DNA of 64,000 nucleotides, taken from Xanthobacteraceae bacterium (GTDB lineage: Bacteria > Pseudomonadota > Alphaproteobacteria > Rhizobiales > Xanthobacteraceae). The notes beneath the pieces were generated by a model that made no database searches, was not told the origin of the DNA, and was given only the letters and a program-made list of their open reading frames with translations. The stretch lies in contig JASHOR010000032.1 in assembly GCA_030041005.1 (NCBI GenBank), positions 41,326 to 105,325 of the forward strand, written 5' to 3'. The position numbers and the translations under genes are program-made. Shown piece by piece: positions 29,197 to 38,825 of the stretch (position 1 is its first letter; each line of letters begins with the position of its first letter).

Positions 29197-30789
29197 ATGG
29201 TCGACCTGCACAGCGCCGGCCACCGCCGCGGCGTCGTGTGCGCGCCGCATTATTCCGCCGTCGAGGCTGGAAGCAGCATCCTTGCGGCAGGCGGCAATGC
29301 GCTCGAGGCCATGCTGGCCATGGCGGCAACGATTGCCGCCGTCTATCCGCACATGAACCACTTGGGCGGAGACGGCTTCTGGCTTATCCGCGAACCCAGT
29401 GGCCGGGTGCGCGCGATCATGGCGGCAGGTCCGGCGGGCCGAAATGCGGAACGGGAGCTTTATCGGGATTACGACGCCATACCGCCGCGCGGCCCGCTGG
29501 CGGCGCTGACCGTGCCGGGCGCGGTCGGCGGCTGGATGCTGGCGCTGGAAGCCGCGCGGGCGCAAGGCGGAAGGTTGCCGCTCGACATGCTGCTCGCGCC
29601 GGCCATTGCGTGCGCTCGCGACGGCTACGCAGTGACGCGCAGCCAGGCGCGGCTCACACAGGAGCACCTTGACGACCTGAACGATGTCCCGTGGTTTGCG
29701 CCGACGTTCCTCTCTCACGGCAATGTGCCGGCTGTCGGCACGGTCTTGAAGCAGGAGCAACTGGCCGAAACGCTCGCCCATCTCGCCCATACGGGCCTCG
29801 ACGACTTCTATCGCGGCGATGTTGGCCGCGAGATCGCCGTAGATCTCAAACGGCTCGGCAGCCCGGTGACCCGCGAGGATCTTGCGCGCTACAGCGCGAC
29901 GCTGGCCGAACCGCTGCAGCTCACTCTGCGATCCGGTACCATCTACAATACCGATGCGCCCACCCAGGGCATCGTCTCGCTGATGATTCTCGCACTGTTC
30001 GAGCGGTTCGACGTCGGCGAGGCCGAAGGTTTCGATCATGTGCATCTGCTGATCGAAGCGATCAAACGGGGATTGCGGGTACGCGATCGCGCGGTCACCG
30101 ATCCGAACCATCTGTCGCATCCGCTCGAACGCTATCTGGACGCGCGGTTCATCGCCGGCGAGGCAATGAAGATCGATCGTCGCAGGGCGGGGCCGTGGCA
30201 ATTGCAGCCCGGCAAGAGCGATACGATCTGGATGGGCGCGGCGGACTCGGACGGGCGGGTCGTGTCCTACATCCAATCGCTATACTGGGAATTCGGCTCC
30301 GGCTGCGTGCTGCCGCGCACCGGGGTTCTGATGCAAAACCGCGGCGCGAGCTTTTCGCTGGAGGCCGGCGCGCTCAATCTGCTGGCGCCCGGACGATTGC
30401 CGTTCCACACGCTCAATCCTGCGCTTGCCGTGCTCAATGACGGGCGCATCATGGCCTACGGCTGCATGGGCGGCGACGGTCAGCCGCAGACTCAGTCCGC
30501 GTTGTTTACCCGGCACGTCCAATTCCGCGAACCGTTGGCGGATGCGATCGATCGGCCGCGTTGGGTTCTCGGGCGGACCTGGGGGGCGGCACGTACAACG
30601 CTAAGGCTGGAATCGCGTTTCAGTGACCGGCTTCTTGAGACGTTGGCCGAGGCCGGCCATGAACTCGATGTCCTGGCAGAACCCTATTCCGACGTCATGG
30701 GTCACGCCGGCGCCGTCGTGTTGCATCCGAACGGCACCTGCGAGGGCGCTCACGACCCGCGTGCCGATGGCGGCGCGGCGGGGGTGTGA
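29197..30789 (+). CDS. ggt: Gamma-glutamyltransferase family protein
   Basis: NHLGGDGFWLIREPSGRVRAI, SDTIWMGAADSDGRVVSYIQSLYWEFGSGCVLPRTGVLMQNRGASFSL; starts 4 bp after the upstream stop. Confidence 0.86.
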   Translation: MVDLHSAGHRRGVVCAPHYSAVEAGSSILAAGGNALEAMLAMAATIAAVYPHMNHLGGDGFWLIREPSGRVRAIMAAGPAGRNAERELYRDYDAIPPRGPLAALTVPGAVGGWMLALEAARAQGGRLPLDMLLAPAIACARDGYAVTRSQARLTQEHLDDLNDVPWFAPTFLSHGNVPAVGTVLKQEQLAETLAHLAHTGLDDFYRGDVGREIAVDLKRLGSPVTREDLARYSATLAEPLQLTLRSGTIYNTDAPTQGIVSLMILALFERFDVGEAEGFDHVHLLIEAIKRGLRVRDRAVTDPNHLSHPLERYLDARFIAGEAMKIDRRRAGPWQLQPGKSDTIWMGAADSDGRVVSYIQSLYWEFGSGCVLPRTGVLMQNRGASFSLEAGALNLLAPGRLPFHTLNPALAVLNDGRIMAYGCMGGDGQPQTQSALFTRHVQFREPLADAIDRPRWVLGRTWGAARTTLRLESRFSDRLLETLAEAGHELDVLAEPYSDVMGHAGAVVLHPNGTCEGAHDPRADGGAAGV

Positions 30790-30825
30790 CCGTTCGGCAG
30801 TAGAGCCAATCGCTGTTGTTCCTCT

Positions 30826-31920
30826 TCAATCTCCTGGCTCCAGCGCCCTCATTCCAAGCCGCTCCATCAGATCGCGATCGCGATCGCGCCCAGGATTGGA
30901 TGTGGTCAAAAGCTTCGGCCCATAGAAAATGGAGTTGGCGCCGGCGAGAAAGCAAAGCGCCTGCGTTTCCTCGCTCATGTCTTCGCGGCCGGCCGACAAA
31001 CGCACCATCGAACGCGGCATGGTAATGCGGGCGACCGCGATGGTGCGTACGAATTCGAGCGGATCGAGTTTAGGTTCGCCTGCAAGCGGGGTACCGCCGA
31101 CGCGCACCAGCATGTTGATCGGCACCGATTCCGGGTGCGCCGGCAGGCTGGCGAGCGTGGCAATCATGCCGACGCGGTCCTCACGCGTCTCCCCCATGCC
31201 GACGATGCCGCCGCAACAGACGTGGATACCCGCTTCGCGCACGCGCTGGAGCGTGTCCAGGCGATCTTGATAGGTCCGCGTCGTGATGATGTCGCCATAA
31301 AACTCCGGCGAGGTGTCGATGTTGTGGTTATAAAAGTCCAATCCCGCCGCCTTCAGCCGCTGCGCCTGCGCGGCCGTGAGCATGCCCAGTGTTGCACAGG
31401 TCTCGAGTCCGAGCGCCTTGACGCCCTCCACCATGGCACAAACGTTGTCGAGGTCGCGTTCCTTCGGTTCGCGCCACGCCGCGCCCATGCAGAAGCGGCT
31501 GGCGCCGGCTGCTCTTGCCGTGCGTGCCTCGGCAAGCACGGCATCGAGGCTCATCAGCTTTTCCGCGCGCACGCCGGCGTCGTAGCGCGCGCTCTGTGGA
31601 CAATAGGCGCAGTCCTCCGGGCAGCCCCCGGTCTTGATCGACAGCAGGGTAGAGATTTGCACCGCGCCGGGGTCGAAATTTCGTCGATGGATCTCCTGCG
31701 CGCGAAACATCAGTTCCGGGAACGGCAGATCGAACAATGCGCGCACTTGCTCGCGCGTCCAGTCGTGACGGGGCGCACCACCTCCGCCCGGCGAGGAGAG
31801 GTCGACGCGCGGCGCGCGCGTCGGGTGAGGGAATTCGGACCTCTCGGCCGGAGTCCCCTCACCCCAATCCTCTCCCCGCCGGGGAGAGCGAGTTCGCCGC
31901 GAATGTTCCGCTTCCGACAC
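30826..31920 (-). CDS. bioB: Biotin synthase
   Basis: [27 protein letters not shown] radical-SAM motif, [43 protein letters not shown] start at 31920 with GGAGGA just upstream. Confidence 0.92.
   Translation of the reverse strand: MSEAEHSRRTRSPRRGEDWGEGTPAERSEFPHPTRAPRVDLSSPGGGGAPRHDWTREQVRALFDLPFPELMFRAQEIHRRNFDPGAVQISTLLSIKTGGCPEDCAYCPQSARYDAGVRAEKLMSLDAVLAEARTARAAGASRFCMGAAWREPKERDLDNVCAMVEGVKALGLETCATLGMLTAAQAQRLKAAGLDFYNHNIDTSPEFYGDIITTRTYQDRLDTLQRVREAGIHVCCGGIVGMGETREDRVGMIATLASLPAHPESVPINMLVRVGGTPLAGEPKLDPLEFVRTIAVARITMPRSMVRLSAGREDMSEETQALCFLAGANSIFYGPKLLTTSNPGRDRDRDLMERLGMRALEPGD
31782..31889. repeat. GC-rich palindromic repeat element (GGGTGAGGG / CCCCTCACCC family) inside the bioB 5' region
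   Basis: gaggagaggtcgacgcg...gtcgggtgaggg facing cccctcaccccaatcctctccccgccggggagag; shares motifs with 45122..45246. Confidence 0.65.
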
Positions 31921-32045
31921 AGCACTTCCTCCACATCAGCAATGCAAGTTTATCCTGGATCACCGCGAAGCGAAATCCAGGCTATAATGAAGATTGTATC
32001 CTCGCCCGGCACAGCCGCGGTGATGTCGGCCAAATGAGAGAGACC

Positions 32046-32429
32046 ATGCCGGATACCCCACCCGACCATCTGTCCAATAATCCGCGCAGCCCCTTCTTCA
32101 AAGAGGACGTGCTCAAGCGAGACATTGGCGTGCGGTTCAATGGCGCGGAAAAGACCAATGTCGAAGAATACTGCGTTAGCGAAGGTTGGATTCGCGTCCA
32201 GGCCGGCAAATCCAAGGACCGATACGGCAATCCGATGACCGTCAGGTTGAACGGCAAGGTTGAGCCGTACTTCAAGGGCACGACGCCTGCGGCTGAGCAG
32301 GCGCCGAAGGAGGACGAGAAACCGGCAAAGGCGGAAGCGCCCGCCAAGACTGATAAGGCCGAGAAGAGCAAAAAAGGCCGACGAGCCGGCAAAGGCGACC
32401 AGGCCCGCGAAGGTGGGCAAGGCCGATAG
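32046..32429 (+). CDS. DUF3297 family protein with Lys/Ala-rich tail (possible C-terminal frameshift)
   Basis: Start MPDTPPDHLSNNPRSPFFKEDVLKRDIGVRFNGAEKTNVEEYC at 32046; low-complexity tail changes character at an A6 run. Confidence 0.78.
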   Translation: MPDTPPDHLSNNPRSPFFKEDVLKRDIGVRFNGAEKTNVEEYCVSEGWIRVQAGKSKDRYGNPMTVRLNGKVEPYFKGTTPAAEQAPKEDEKPAKAEAPAKTDKAEKSKKGRRAGKGDQAREGGQGR

Positions 32430-32475
32430 GGCGGCCAAGACCAAGCCGAAGAACAAGAAGAGGTACTAACTCAGT

Positions 32476-33522
32476 TCACCCGCAAGCGAGCGCGTAGACG
32501 TGCTGCACGCCGGCCGGCAACGGCGTTTCCCGCCAACTTTCACCGCCATCGACGGTGCCGAACACCTCGCCGTAGCGCGCGGCGATGTAGACCTGCTTGG
32601 CATCGCTGTGATGCAGGCCGACCGACATCAGCGTGCCGTGCGGCTTGACCTTGTCGAAGCGCTGCCAAGTTTTGCCGATATCGCGGCTGCGGTAAAGCGC
32701 TCCATCTTTCGACGAGGCGGCTACGGACAAACAGGCGTAGAGCGTGCTCGGGTCCTGCGGCGCGACCTTTATGTCGCGCCCGTAAGTGAACGGCGAGAAG
32801 CGGTCCACGCGCAGATCCTCCCAGAACTTGCCTTGGTCAGTGCTGCGGAACAGGCCCATGCGCGCCGCCAGGATAACGCCTTCGGGATCGGCGGCGCTCA
32901 TGCAGATGGCGTGACCGTCGAGCATGCCTTCGGCTTCGGTATCGCTGACGATCTTGCTGCGCAGCCGCGGTTCGTCGATCGAGAGGCGAATGAGGTGGTC
33001 GCTGCAGTCGCTCCAGCTTTCGCCGCCGTCGGTGGAACGCATCACCCCGCCGATCTCAAGTGCCGCATAAATCTCATGCGGCCGGTTCGGGTCGCGAGCA
33101 AGTCGCATGACGCGGACTGCGAACGGCGCCTTGCCGCGATCCGGCAATTGCGGTTGGGCCTGCCGCGTCCAGGTGGCGCCGGCATCGTTGCTGCGATAGA
33201 TCGAAACCGGCGAGCCGCCGGCGAGCAGGTGCCGCGCATCGGCGGGGTCCGGCAGGAACGACCAGATTTGCACGCCGCTGTCGGGAAAGTTTGCCCGTTT
33301 GAACGTCGCGCCACGATCGGCGCTCCGATAGATGCCGTCCTTGGTGCCGGCGAGCACGATATTCGGGTCGCGCGGATGCACGAAGATCGTATAGGCTTCC
33401 GGCTCCGCGAGCACCTGCTGCCAGTGCGCGTCCTCGGCTGCGCGGCGAAACACGCCGGCGAGATGACCCTCATTGCCGCCGTAATAGCCGCCGACGCCAG
33501 CATAGATGTACGATTGGGCCAT
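32476..33522 (-). CDS. BNR/sialidase-like beta-propeller repeat protein
   Basis: Repeats GIYRSADRGATFKR, SIYRSNDAGATWTR, VMRSTDGGESWSD, LFRSTDQGKFWED, LYRSRDIGKTWQR; start MAQSYIYAGVGG at 33522. Confidence 0.78.
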   Translation of the reverse strand: MAQSYIYAGVGGYYGGNEGHLAGVFRRAAEDAHWQQVLAEPEAYTIFVHPRDPNIVLAGTKDGIYRSADRGATFKRANFPDSGVQIWSFLPDPADARHLLAGGSPVSIYRSNDAGATWTRQAQPQLPDRGKAPFAVRVMRLARDPNRPHEIYAALEIGGVMRSTDGGESWSDCSDHLIRLSIDEPRLRSKIVSDTEAEGMLDGHAICMSAADPEGVILAARMGLFRSTDQGKFWEDLRVDRFSPFTYGRDIKVAPQDPSTLYACLSVAASSKDGALYRSRDIGKTWQRFDKVKPHGTLMSVGLHHSDAKQVYIAARYGEVFGTVDGGESWRETPLPAGVQHVYALACG

Positions 33523-33584
33523 GGCGCGCCCTCCTCCACTTTTCGCGAATTTTATTGCCCAGCCGCGGGTTCGACAATGCCGTG

Positions 33585-33938
33585 TCAATGCAGCGTCGGC
33601 CGTTCCTCAATGAGATGAAGATCGAGGCTCGCAATCAAAACCGCGCGCTCCGCCTCGGTCTTTTCCAATTCGGCTGCCGCTTCCTCTGCCGTCGAATGGT
33701 TCGAGCCCCACAGCACGATACCGCCGAGCAACGCAGCGATTGCCGCCAACAGCAGCCGCGCATCGAACGCGATAGCGCCGAGCAGAACGGCAGCGAGCAC
33801 AATAGCGCCCCCTGTTACGGCCACGCGGGCCGCAAGAATAAATTTGCGGCAGCTTTCAAGCCTGGAGCCTATGTCCTCGATTTGCGCTTCCAGGCGCTCG
33901 ATCTCATCGTGCGGGTCTGCATCGGAAATGCCGTCCAT
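33585..33938 (-). CDS. Small protein with coiled coil plus two transmembrane segments, unknown function
   Basis: Start MDGISDADPHDEIERLEAQIEDIGSRLE at 33938; hydrophobic AVTGGAIVLAAVLLGAIAFDARLLLAAIAALLGGIVLW. Confidence 0.55.
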   Translation of the reverse strand: MDGISDADPHDEIERLEAQIEDIGSRLESCRKFILAARVAVTGGAIVLAAVLLGAIAFDARLLLAAIAALLGGIVLWGSNHSTAEEAAAELEKTEAERAVLIASLDLHLIEERPTLH

Positions 33939-34104
33939 TGGCGCAGTATAGGCCGCACTTTGCCTTCCTCGGAGGCCAAAGATCGGTGCGATCAATGCGG
34001 TGACACGCCATACCGAGCGGGGGGTGAACGGCCGCAAACGCGCCGCAACCCGCCGCCTCGCTCGCGCGTCGCCTCGTCAGCCGATGCTGACGTTCTATCT
34101 ACCC

Positions 34105-36897
34105 TTATTCCGCCGCGATCCGCGTCGCCGGATCGACCGCCTCGACGCGCGCGGCGCAAAACTTGAATTCGGGGATTTTGCCGAACGGATCGAGCTTTGG
34201 ATTGGTGAGCAGGTTCGCCGCCGCTTCGACATAGGCGAACGGGATGAACACCACCCCGTCGGGGATGGCGTCGTCTTGGCGCGCGGCGAGTTCGACGGCG
34301 CCCCGACGCGTCGTGACGCGGATCAGGTCCCCCGGACTTATGCCGAGCTTGGCGATGGTGCCGCGCGATACCGACGCCACGGCGCTGGGTTCGAGCGCGT
34401 CGAGCGTCGTGGCGCGGCGCGTCATCGCGCCGGTGTGCCAGTGCTCGAGCTGCCGGCCGGTGGTGAGGATGAACGGATAGTCCTCGTTCGGCGTCTCGGC
34501 GGGCGGCTGCAGCTTGGCGGCAACCAGCTTGCCGAAGCCGCCTGGGCGCGGAAAGCCCTTGTCGAAGACGACGTCTTTGCCAGGCCGGTCCGGCGCTTCG
34601 GCGGGATAGGTCACCGAGCTTTCGCGCTCGACACGGTCCCATGAAATATTGTCGAGCGAAGGCATCAGTGACGCCATCTCGGTGAAAATATCGCTCGGGT
34701 GCTGATAGTTCCAGTTGAGCCCCATGCGGCGCCCGATTTCCTGGATCAGCGACCAATCCTGCCGCGCGTCGCCCGGCGTCGGCAGCGCCTTGCGGCCCAT
34801 CTGCACCTGCCGATTGGTGTTGGTGACGGTGCCGTCCTTTTCCGGCCACGCCGAGGCCGGCAGCACCACGTCGGCGTACATCGCCGTCTCGGTGAGGAAC
34901 AGGTCCTGCACCACGAGATGTTCGAGGTGCGCCAGCGCCTCGCGCGCATGGTTGAGGTCGGGGTCCGACATCGCGGGGTTCTCCCCCATGATGTACATTC
35001 CTTTGATCACCCCGGCGTGGATCGCATCCATGATCTCGACGACGGTCAGGCCGGTTTTTGGATCGAGTTTGGTGCCCCAGGCATCCTCGTAGCGGGCGCG
35101 GATCTGCGGGTCGGTGACCGACTTGTAGTCGGGGAAGAACATCGGGACGAGCCCGACATCGGAAGCGCCCTGCACGTTGTTCTGGCCGCGCAGCGGATGC
35201 AGCCCGGTGCCGGGCCGGCCAATCTGGCCAGTGATCAGCGACAGCGCGATCAGACAGCGGGCATTATCGGTGCCGTGGGTGTGCTGGGAAACGCCCATGC
35301 CCCAGAAGATGATCGCCGATTTGGCGCGCGCGAACTTGCGCGCGACGGTGCGCAGCACGTCGGCTTCGATGCCGCAGATCGGCGCCATCTCCTCTGGCGT
35401 GAATTCCTTGACGCTTTCGGCGAACGCCTTGAAGCCTTCGACGTAGGTCTGAATATACTGTTCGTCGTAGAGCTTTTCAGTGACGATGGTGTTGAGCATG
35501 CCGTTGAGCATCGCCACATCGGTGCCGTTCTTGAACTGCAGCATGTGGGTGGCATGGCGCTTGAGCGCCTGGCCGCGCGGATCGGCGACGATCAGCGTGG
35601 CGCCGCGCTTTTTCGCCTGCTTGAAGAACGTTGCCGCAACCGGATGATTTTCGGTCGGATTGGCGCCGATGACGAAGATCACCTCGGCATTCTTGCACTC
35701 GTTGAATGAGGCCGACACCGCGCCCGAGCCGATGCCCTCCATCAGCGCCGCCACCGAGGAGGCGTGGCAAAGCCGCGTGCAATGATCGACGTTGTTGGTG
35801 CCGAAGCCGGTGCGCACGAGTTTCTGAAAGAGATAGGCCTCTTCATTGGAGCCCTTGGCCGAGCCGAAACCGGCGAGCGCCTTCGATCCATCGCGGTCGC
35901 GGATCTCCTTCAGGCCCGCGGCGGCGCGGTCGAGCGCCTCTTCCCAGGTCGCTTCGCGGAAATGCGTCCAGGGATTCGACGGATCGATGGACTCGTGCGG
36001 CACCTTCGGCGCGCCATCCTTGCGGATCATCGGCTTTTTGAGCCGCTGCGGGTTGTGAACATAGTCGAAGCCGAAGCGGCCCTTTACGCACAGCCGATTT
36101 TCGTTCGAGGGGCCGTTGCGACCGCTGACATAGAGCAGCTTGTCGTCCTTGATGTGATAGGTGAGCTGACAGCCGACGCCGCAATACGGGCACACGCTGT
36201 CGACCGTGCGGTCGGCCTTGCCCTTGAAGATGTTCTTGGCGTCGACAAGCGTCGCCGGCATCAGCGCTCCGGTCGGGCAGGCTTGCACGCATTCGCCGCA
36301 GGCTACGCAGGTCGAAGCTCCCATCGGGTCGTCGAAGTCGAACACGATCTTTTCGCCGTGACCGCGTCCGGCCATGCCGATCACGTCGTTGACCTGCACT
36401 TCGCGGCAGGCGCGGACGCACAGATTGCAATGAATACAGGCATCGAGATTGACCGCCATCGCCGGATGGCTACGGTCAGGCGCGGGCGAATGGCGGCGCG
36501 GGAAGCGGCCCTGTTTGAGCTGCATGTCGGTCACGATCTTCCAGAGCTGGGAAGCGGGATCGTGAGCGTGCGCCTGATCGGGCTGATCGGTGAGCAGAAG
36601 CTCGGCCACCATGCGGCGCGCGGTCTCGGCACGCTCGGTCCCGGTCCTGACCTTCATGCCCGGTGCAGGGTTGCGGATACAGCTTGCCGCCAGCACCCGC
36701 TCGCCCTCGATCTCGACCATGCAGACGCGGCAATTGCCATCCGGCCGATAGCCGGGCGCCGGCGAATAGCACAGATGCGGGATGTCAATGCCGAGCCGGG
36801 CCGCAGCGCGGAAAATTGTTTCACCCGGCCTGATATCGATTTCGCGATCGTCGATGGTAAAGGTGTTGGGATTTTGTGCGTTGGCATCACTCATCAA
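34105..36897 (-). CDS. fdhA: NAD-dependent formate dehydrogenase alpha subunit (Mo/W-bisPGD enzyme)
   Basis: N-terminal 2Fe-2S and 4Fe-4S domains (CVACGECVQACPTGAL), SVCPYCGVGCQLTYH, DHCTRLCHASSVAALMEGIGSGAVSASF with Cys at the metal-ligand position; pairs with a NuoEF-like subunit. Confidence 0.92.
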   Translation of the reverse strand: MMSDANAQNPNTFTIDDREIDIRPGETIFRAAARLGIDIPHLCYSPAPGYRPDGNCRVCMVEIEGERVLAASCIRNPAPGMKVRTGTERAETARRMVAELLLTDQPDQAHAHDPASQLWKIVTDMQLKQGRFPRRHSPAPDRSHPAMAVNLDACIHCNLCVRACREVQVNDVIGMAGRGHGEKIVFDFDDPMGASTCVACGECVQACPTGALMPATLVDAKNIFKGKADRTVDSVCPYCGVGCQLTYHIKDDKLLYVSGRNGPSNENRLCVKGRFGFDYVHNPQRLKKPMIRKDGAPKVPHESIDPSNPWTHFREATWEEALDRAAAGLKEIRDRDGSKALAGFGSAKGSNEEAYLFQKLVRTGFGTNNVDHCTRLCHASSVAALMEGIGSGAVSASFNECKNAEVIFVIGANPTENHPVAATFFKQAKKRGATLIVADPRGQALKRHATHMLQFKNGTDVAMLNGMLNTIVTEKLYDEQYIQTYVEGFKAFAESVKEFTPEEMAPICGIEADVLRTVARKFARAKSAIIFWGMGVSQHTHGTDNARCLIALSLITGQIGRPGTGLHPLRGQNNVQGASDVGLVPMFFPDYKSVTDPQIRARYEDAWGTKLDPKTGLTVVEIMDAIHAGVIKGMYIMGENPAMSDPDLNHAREALAHLEHLVVQDLFLTETAMYADVVLPASAWPEKDGTVTNTNRQVQMGRKALPTPGDARQDWSLIQEIGRRMGLNWNYQHPSDIFTEMASLMPSLDNISWDRVERESSVTYPAEAPDRPGKDVVFDKGFPRPGGFGKLVAAKLQPPAETPNEDYPFILTTGRQLEHWHTGAMTRRATTLDALEPSAVASVSRGTIAKLGISPGDLIRVTTRRGAVELAARQDDAIPDGVVFIPFAYVEAAANLLTNPKLDPFGKIPEFKFCAARVEAVDPATRIAAE

Positions 36898-36910
36898 GCA
36901 GGCCTTTCAG

Positions 36911-38644
36911 TCACCAGCGTCCTAGCGGCTTCGTTAAATCGTCCGGAAAGTATTTCAGCACACACAGCAACGGATTTGGCGCCGCCTGGCCAAGACCGCA
37001 GATCGATGCATCGCGCATCAGCGCGGAGAGCTCCACGAGTAGCGCGGCGTCCCACGGTCCATTGGCCATCAACTGCGCGGCCTTCTCCGTGCCGACGCGG
37101 CACGGTGTACACTGGCCGCAGCTCTCATCCTCGAAGAACCTGAGGAGGTTGAGCGCCACGGCTTTCATGTCGTCCTTGTCTGACAGGATCACAACGGCGT
37201 GCGACCCGACGAAGCAGCCGTATTTTTCCAAGGTTCCGAAGTCCAGCGGGATGTCGGCCATCGACGCCGGCAAAATGCCGCCTGAAGCGCCGCCCGGCAG
37301 ATAGGCCTTGAACGTGTGGCCGTCAGCCATGCCGCCGCAGAACTCGGCAATAAGTTCGCGCGCGGTGACGCCGGCCGGTGCGAGCTTGACGCCCGGGTTC
37401 TTGACCCGGCCTGAGACTGAGAAGCTGCGAAACCCCTTGCGCTCGTGGCGGCCTTGCGAGGTGAACCAGTCCACGCCCTTCTCGACGATGTCGCGAACCC
37501 AGAACAAGGTCTCGACGTTCTGCTCCAGCGTCGGCCGGCCGAACAGGCCGACCTGCGCCACATAAGGCGGCCGATGGCGCGGCAGGCCGCGCTTGCCTTC
37601 GATCGACTCGATCATCGCCGACTCTTCGCCGCAGATATAGGCGCCGGCGCCACGCCGGAGATGGAGACGACTGTGCTTGGCGAGCCCGGCCTCCTCCACC
37701 TTGGCAAACTCCTCGGCGAGCAGAAGACGCACCTCAGGATATTCATCGCGGATGTAAATGTACGTGTCGGGCGCTTCGACAACCCAGGCCGCGATCAGCA
37801 TCCCCTCGATGAACCGGTGCGGATCGCGTTCGAGATAATGACGATCCTTGAAGGTTCCCGGTTCTCCTTCGTCGGCATTGACCGCGAACAGCCGCGGCGC
37901 CCGCTCGGCGCGCACCAGCGACCATTTGCGCCCGGTCGGAAAGCCGGCGCCGCCGAGGCCGCGCAAGCCGGAATCGCTCACGAGCTTGATGATGTCGTCG
38001 CGCGTGCGCTTGCCGGCAACGCAAGCCTTGAGAAGCTCATAGCCTCCATCGCGGACATAAGCGTCGAACGTCGCCGGCGTCGGATAGACGTGCGGATGCG
38101 CCGGCTTGGCAGCCGCGGCGACGACGCCGGCCGCCTTTGCCTGAAAGATTTGCGTGTGGCCGACGGCACAGACCGGAGCCTGGTCGCAGGCGCCCATGCA
38201 CGGCGCCCGCACCACGCGCACGCCGCCGCCAAGTTTCGTCGGCAATTGTTCAAACAACCGCTCGGCACCAGCCAGCGCACAGGACAGCGAATCGCAGACA
38301 CGCACTGTCACGGGTGGTGGCGGCGTCTCGCCTTCCTTCACCACATCGAAGTGGGCGTAGAAGGTTGCCACTTCGTAGACCTCGGTCAGCGCAAGCCGCA
38401 TCTCCTGCGCCAACGCCGCCAAATGTCCGGCGGAAAGATAACCGTAACGATCCTGGATGAGGTGCAAATGTTCGATGAGCAGATCGCGCCGCCGCTCCCG
38501 CTCGCCAAGTAGGGCACCCACCTCGGCGAGCGCGGTCGGGTCAACTTGTCTGCCCTTGGGGGTGCGCGGCGGCCGGCGGCGGCCACTTCGGCCGCCATCT
38601 TGGCGATGCAAGTTTGCAGCCGGATGTGGTTCGGTCAGATTCAT
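36911..38644 (-). CDS. fdhB: Formate dehydrogenase beta subunit (fused NuoE/NuoF-like)
   Basis: N-terminal NuoE-like CDSLSCALAGAERLFEQ...RAPCMGACDQAPVCAVG; NuoF-like GLRGLGGAGFPTGRKWSLVRAERAPRLFAVNADEGEPGTFKDRHYLERDPHRFIEG, ESCGQCTPCRVGTEK; start at 38644 or 38665. Confidence 0.9.
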   Translation of the reverse strand: MNLTEPHPAANLHRQDGGRSGRRRPPRTPKGRQVDPTALAEVGALLGERERRRDLLIEHLHLIQDRYGYLSAGHLAALAQEMRLALTEVYEVATFYAHFDVVKEGETPPPPVTVRVCDSLSCALAGAERLFEQLPTKLGGGVRVVRAPCMGACDQAPVCAVGHTQIFQAKAAGVVAAAAKPAHPHVYPTPATFDAYVRDGGYELLKACVAGKRTRDDIIKLVSDSGLRGLGGAGFPTGRKWSLVRAERAPRLFAVNADEGEPGTFKDRHYLERDPHRFIEGMLIAAWVVEAPDTYIYIRDEYPEVRLLLAEEFAKVEEAGLAKHSRLHLRRGAGAYICGEESAMIESIEGKRGLPRHRPPYVAQVGLFGRPTLEQNVETLFWVRDIVEKGVDWFTSQGRHERKGFRSFSVSGRVKNPGVKLAPAGVTARELIAEFCGGMADGHTFKAYLPGGASGGILPASMADIPLDFGTLEKYGCFVGSHAVVILSDKDDMKAVALNLLRFFEDESCGQCTPCRVGTEKAAQLMANGPWDAALLVELSALMRDASICGLGQAAPNPLLCVLKYFPDDLTKPLGRW

Positions 38645-38702
38645 TTTTTTCCAAGTTTCTCCCAAGGTGAAACGATCGGCGTCATAGCCGTTTGTCGGCG
38701 AG

Positions 38703-38723
38703 TCAATAGGTTTCTTCTATTGA
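38703..38723. promoter_or_regulatory. Perfect dyad TCAATAG-N7-CTATTGA, candidate LysR-type operator (contains T-N11-A)
   Basis: Read directly: tcaatag gtttctt ctattga, in the divergent interval between fdhB and the lysR-type gene; second dyad TATCC-N4-GGATA at 38733-38746. Confidence 0.65.
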
Positions 38724-38825
38724 ATGATTGGCTATCCTCTGGGATAATCTATCGAAAGACAGCGCCAAGATAGGCACTTTGGCGGGGATTTTCCAACCAA
38801 ATCATACATTAACAGGAACCGGGTC

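Noticed and set aside
28255-30276. 673-aa minus-strand ORF
   Set aside because: Antisense shadow across the M3 peptidase and GGT genes; composition not protein-like
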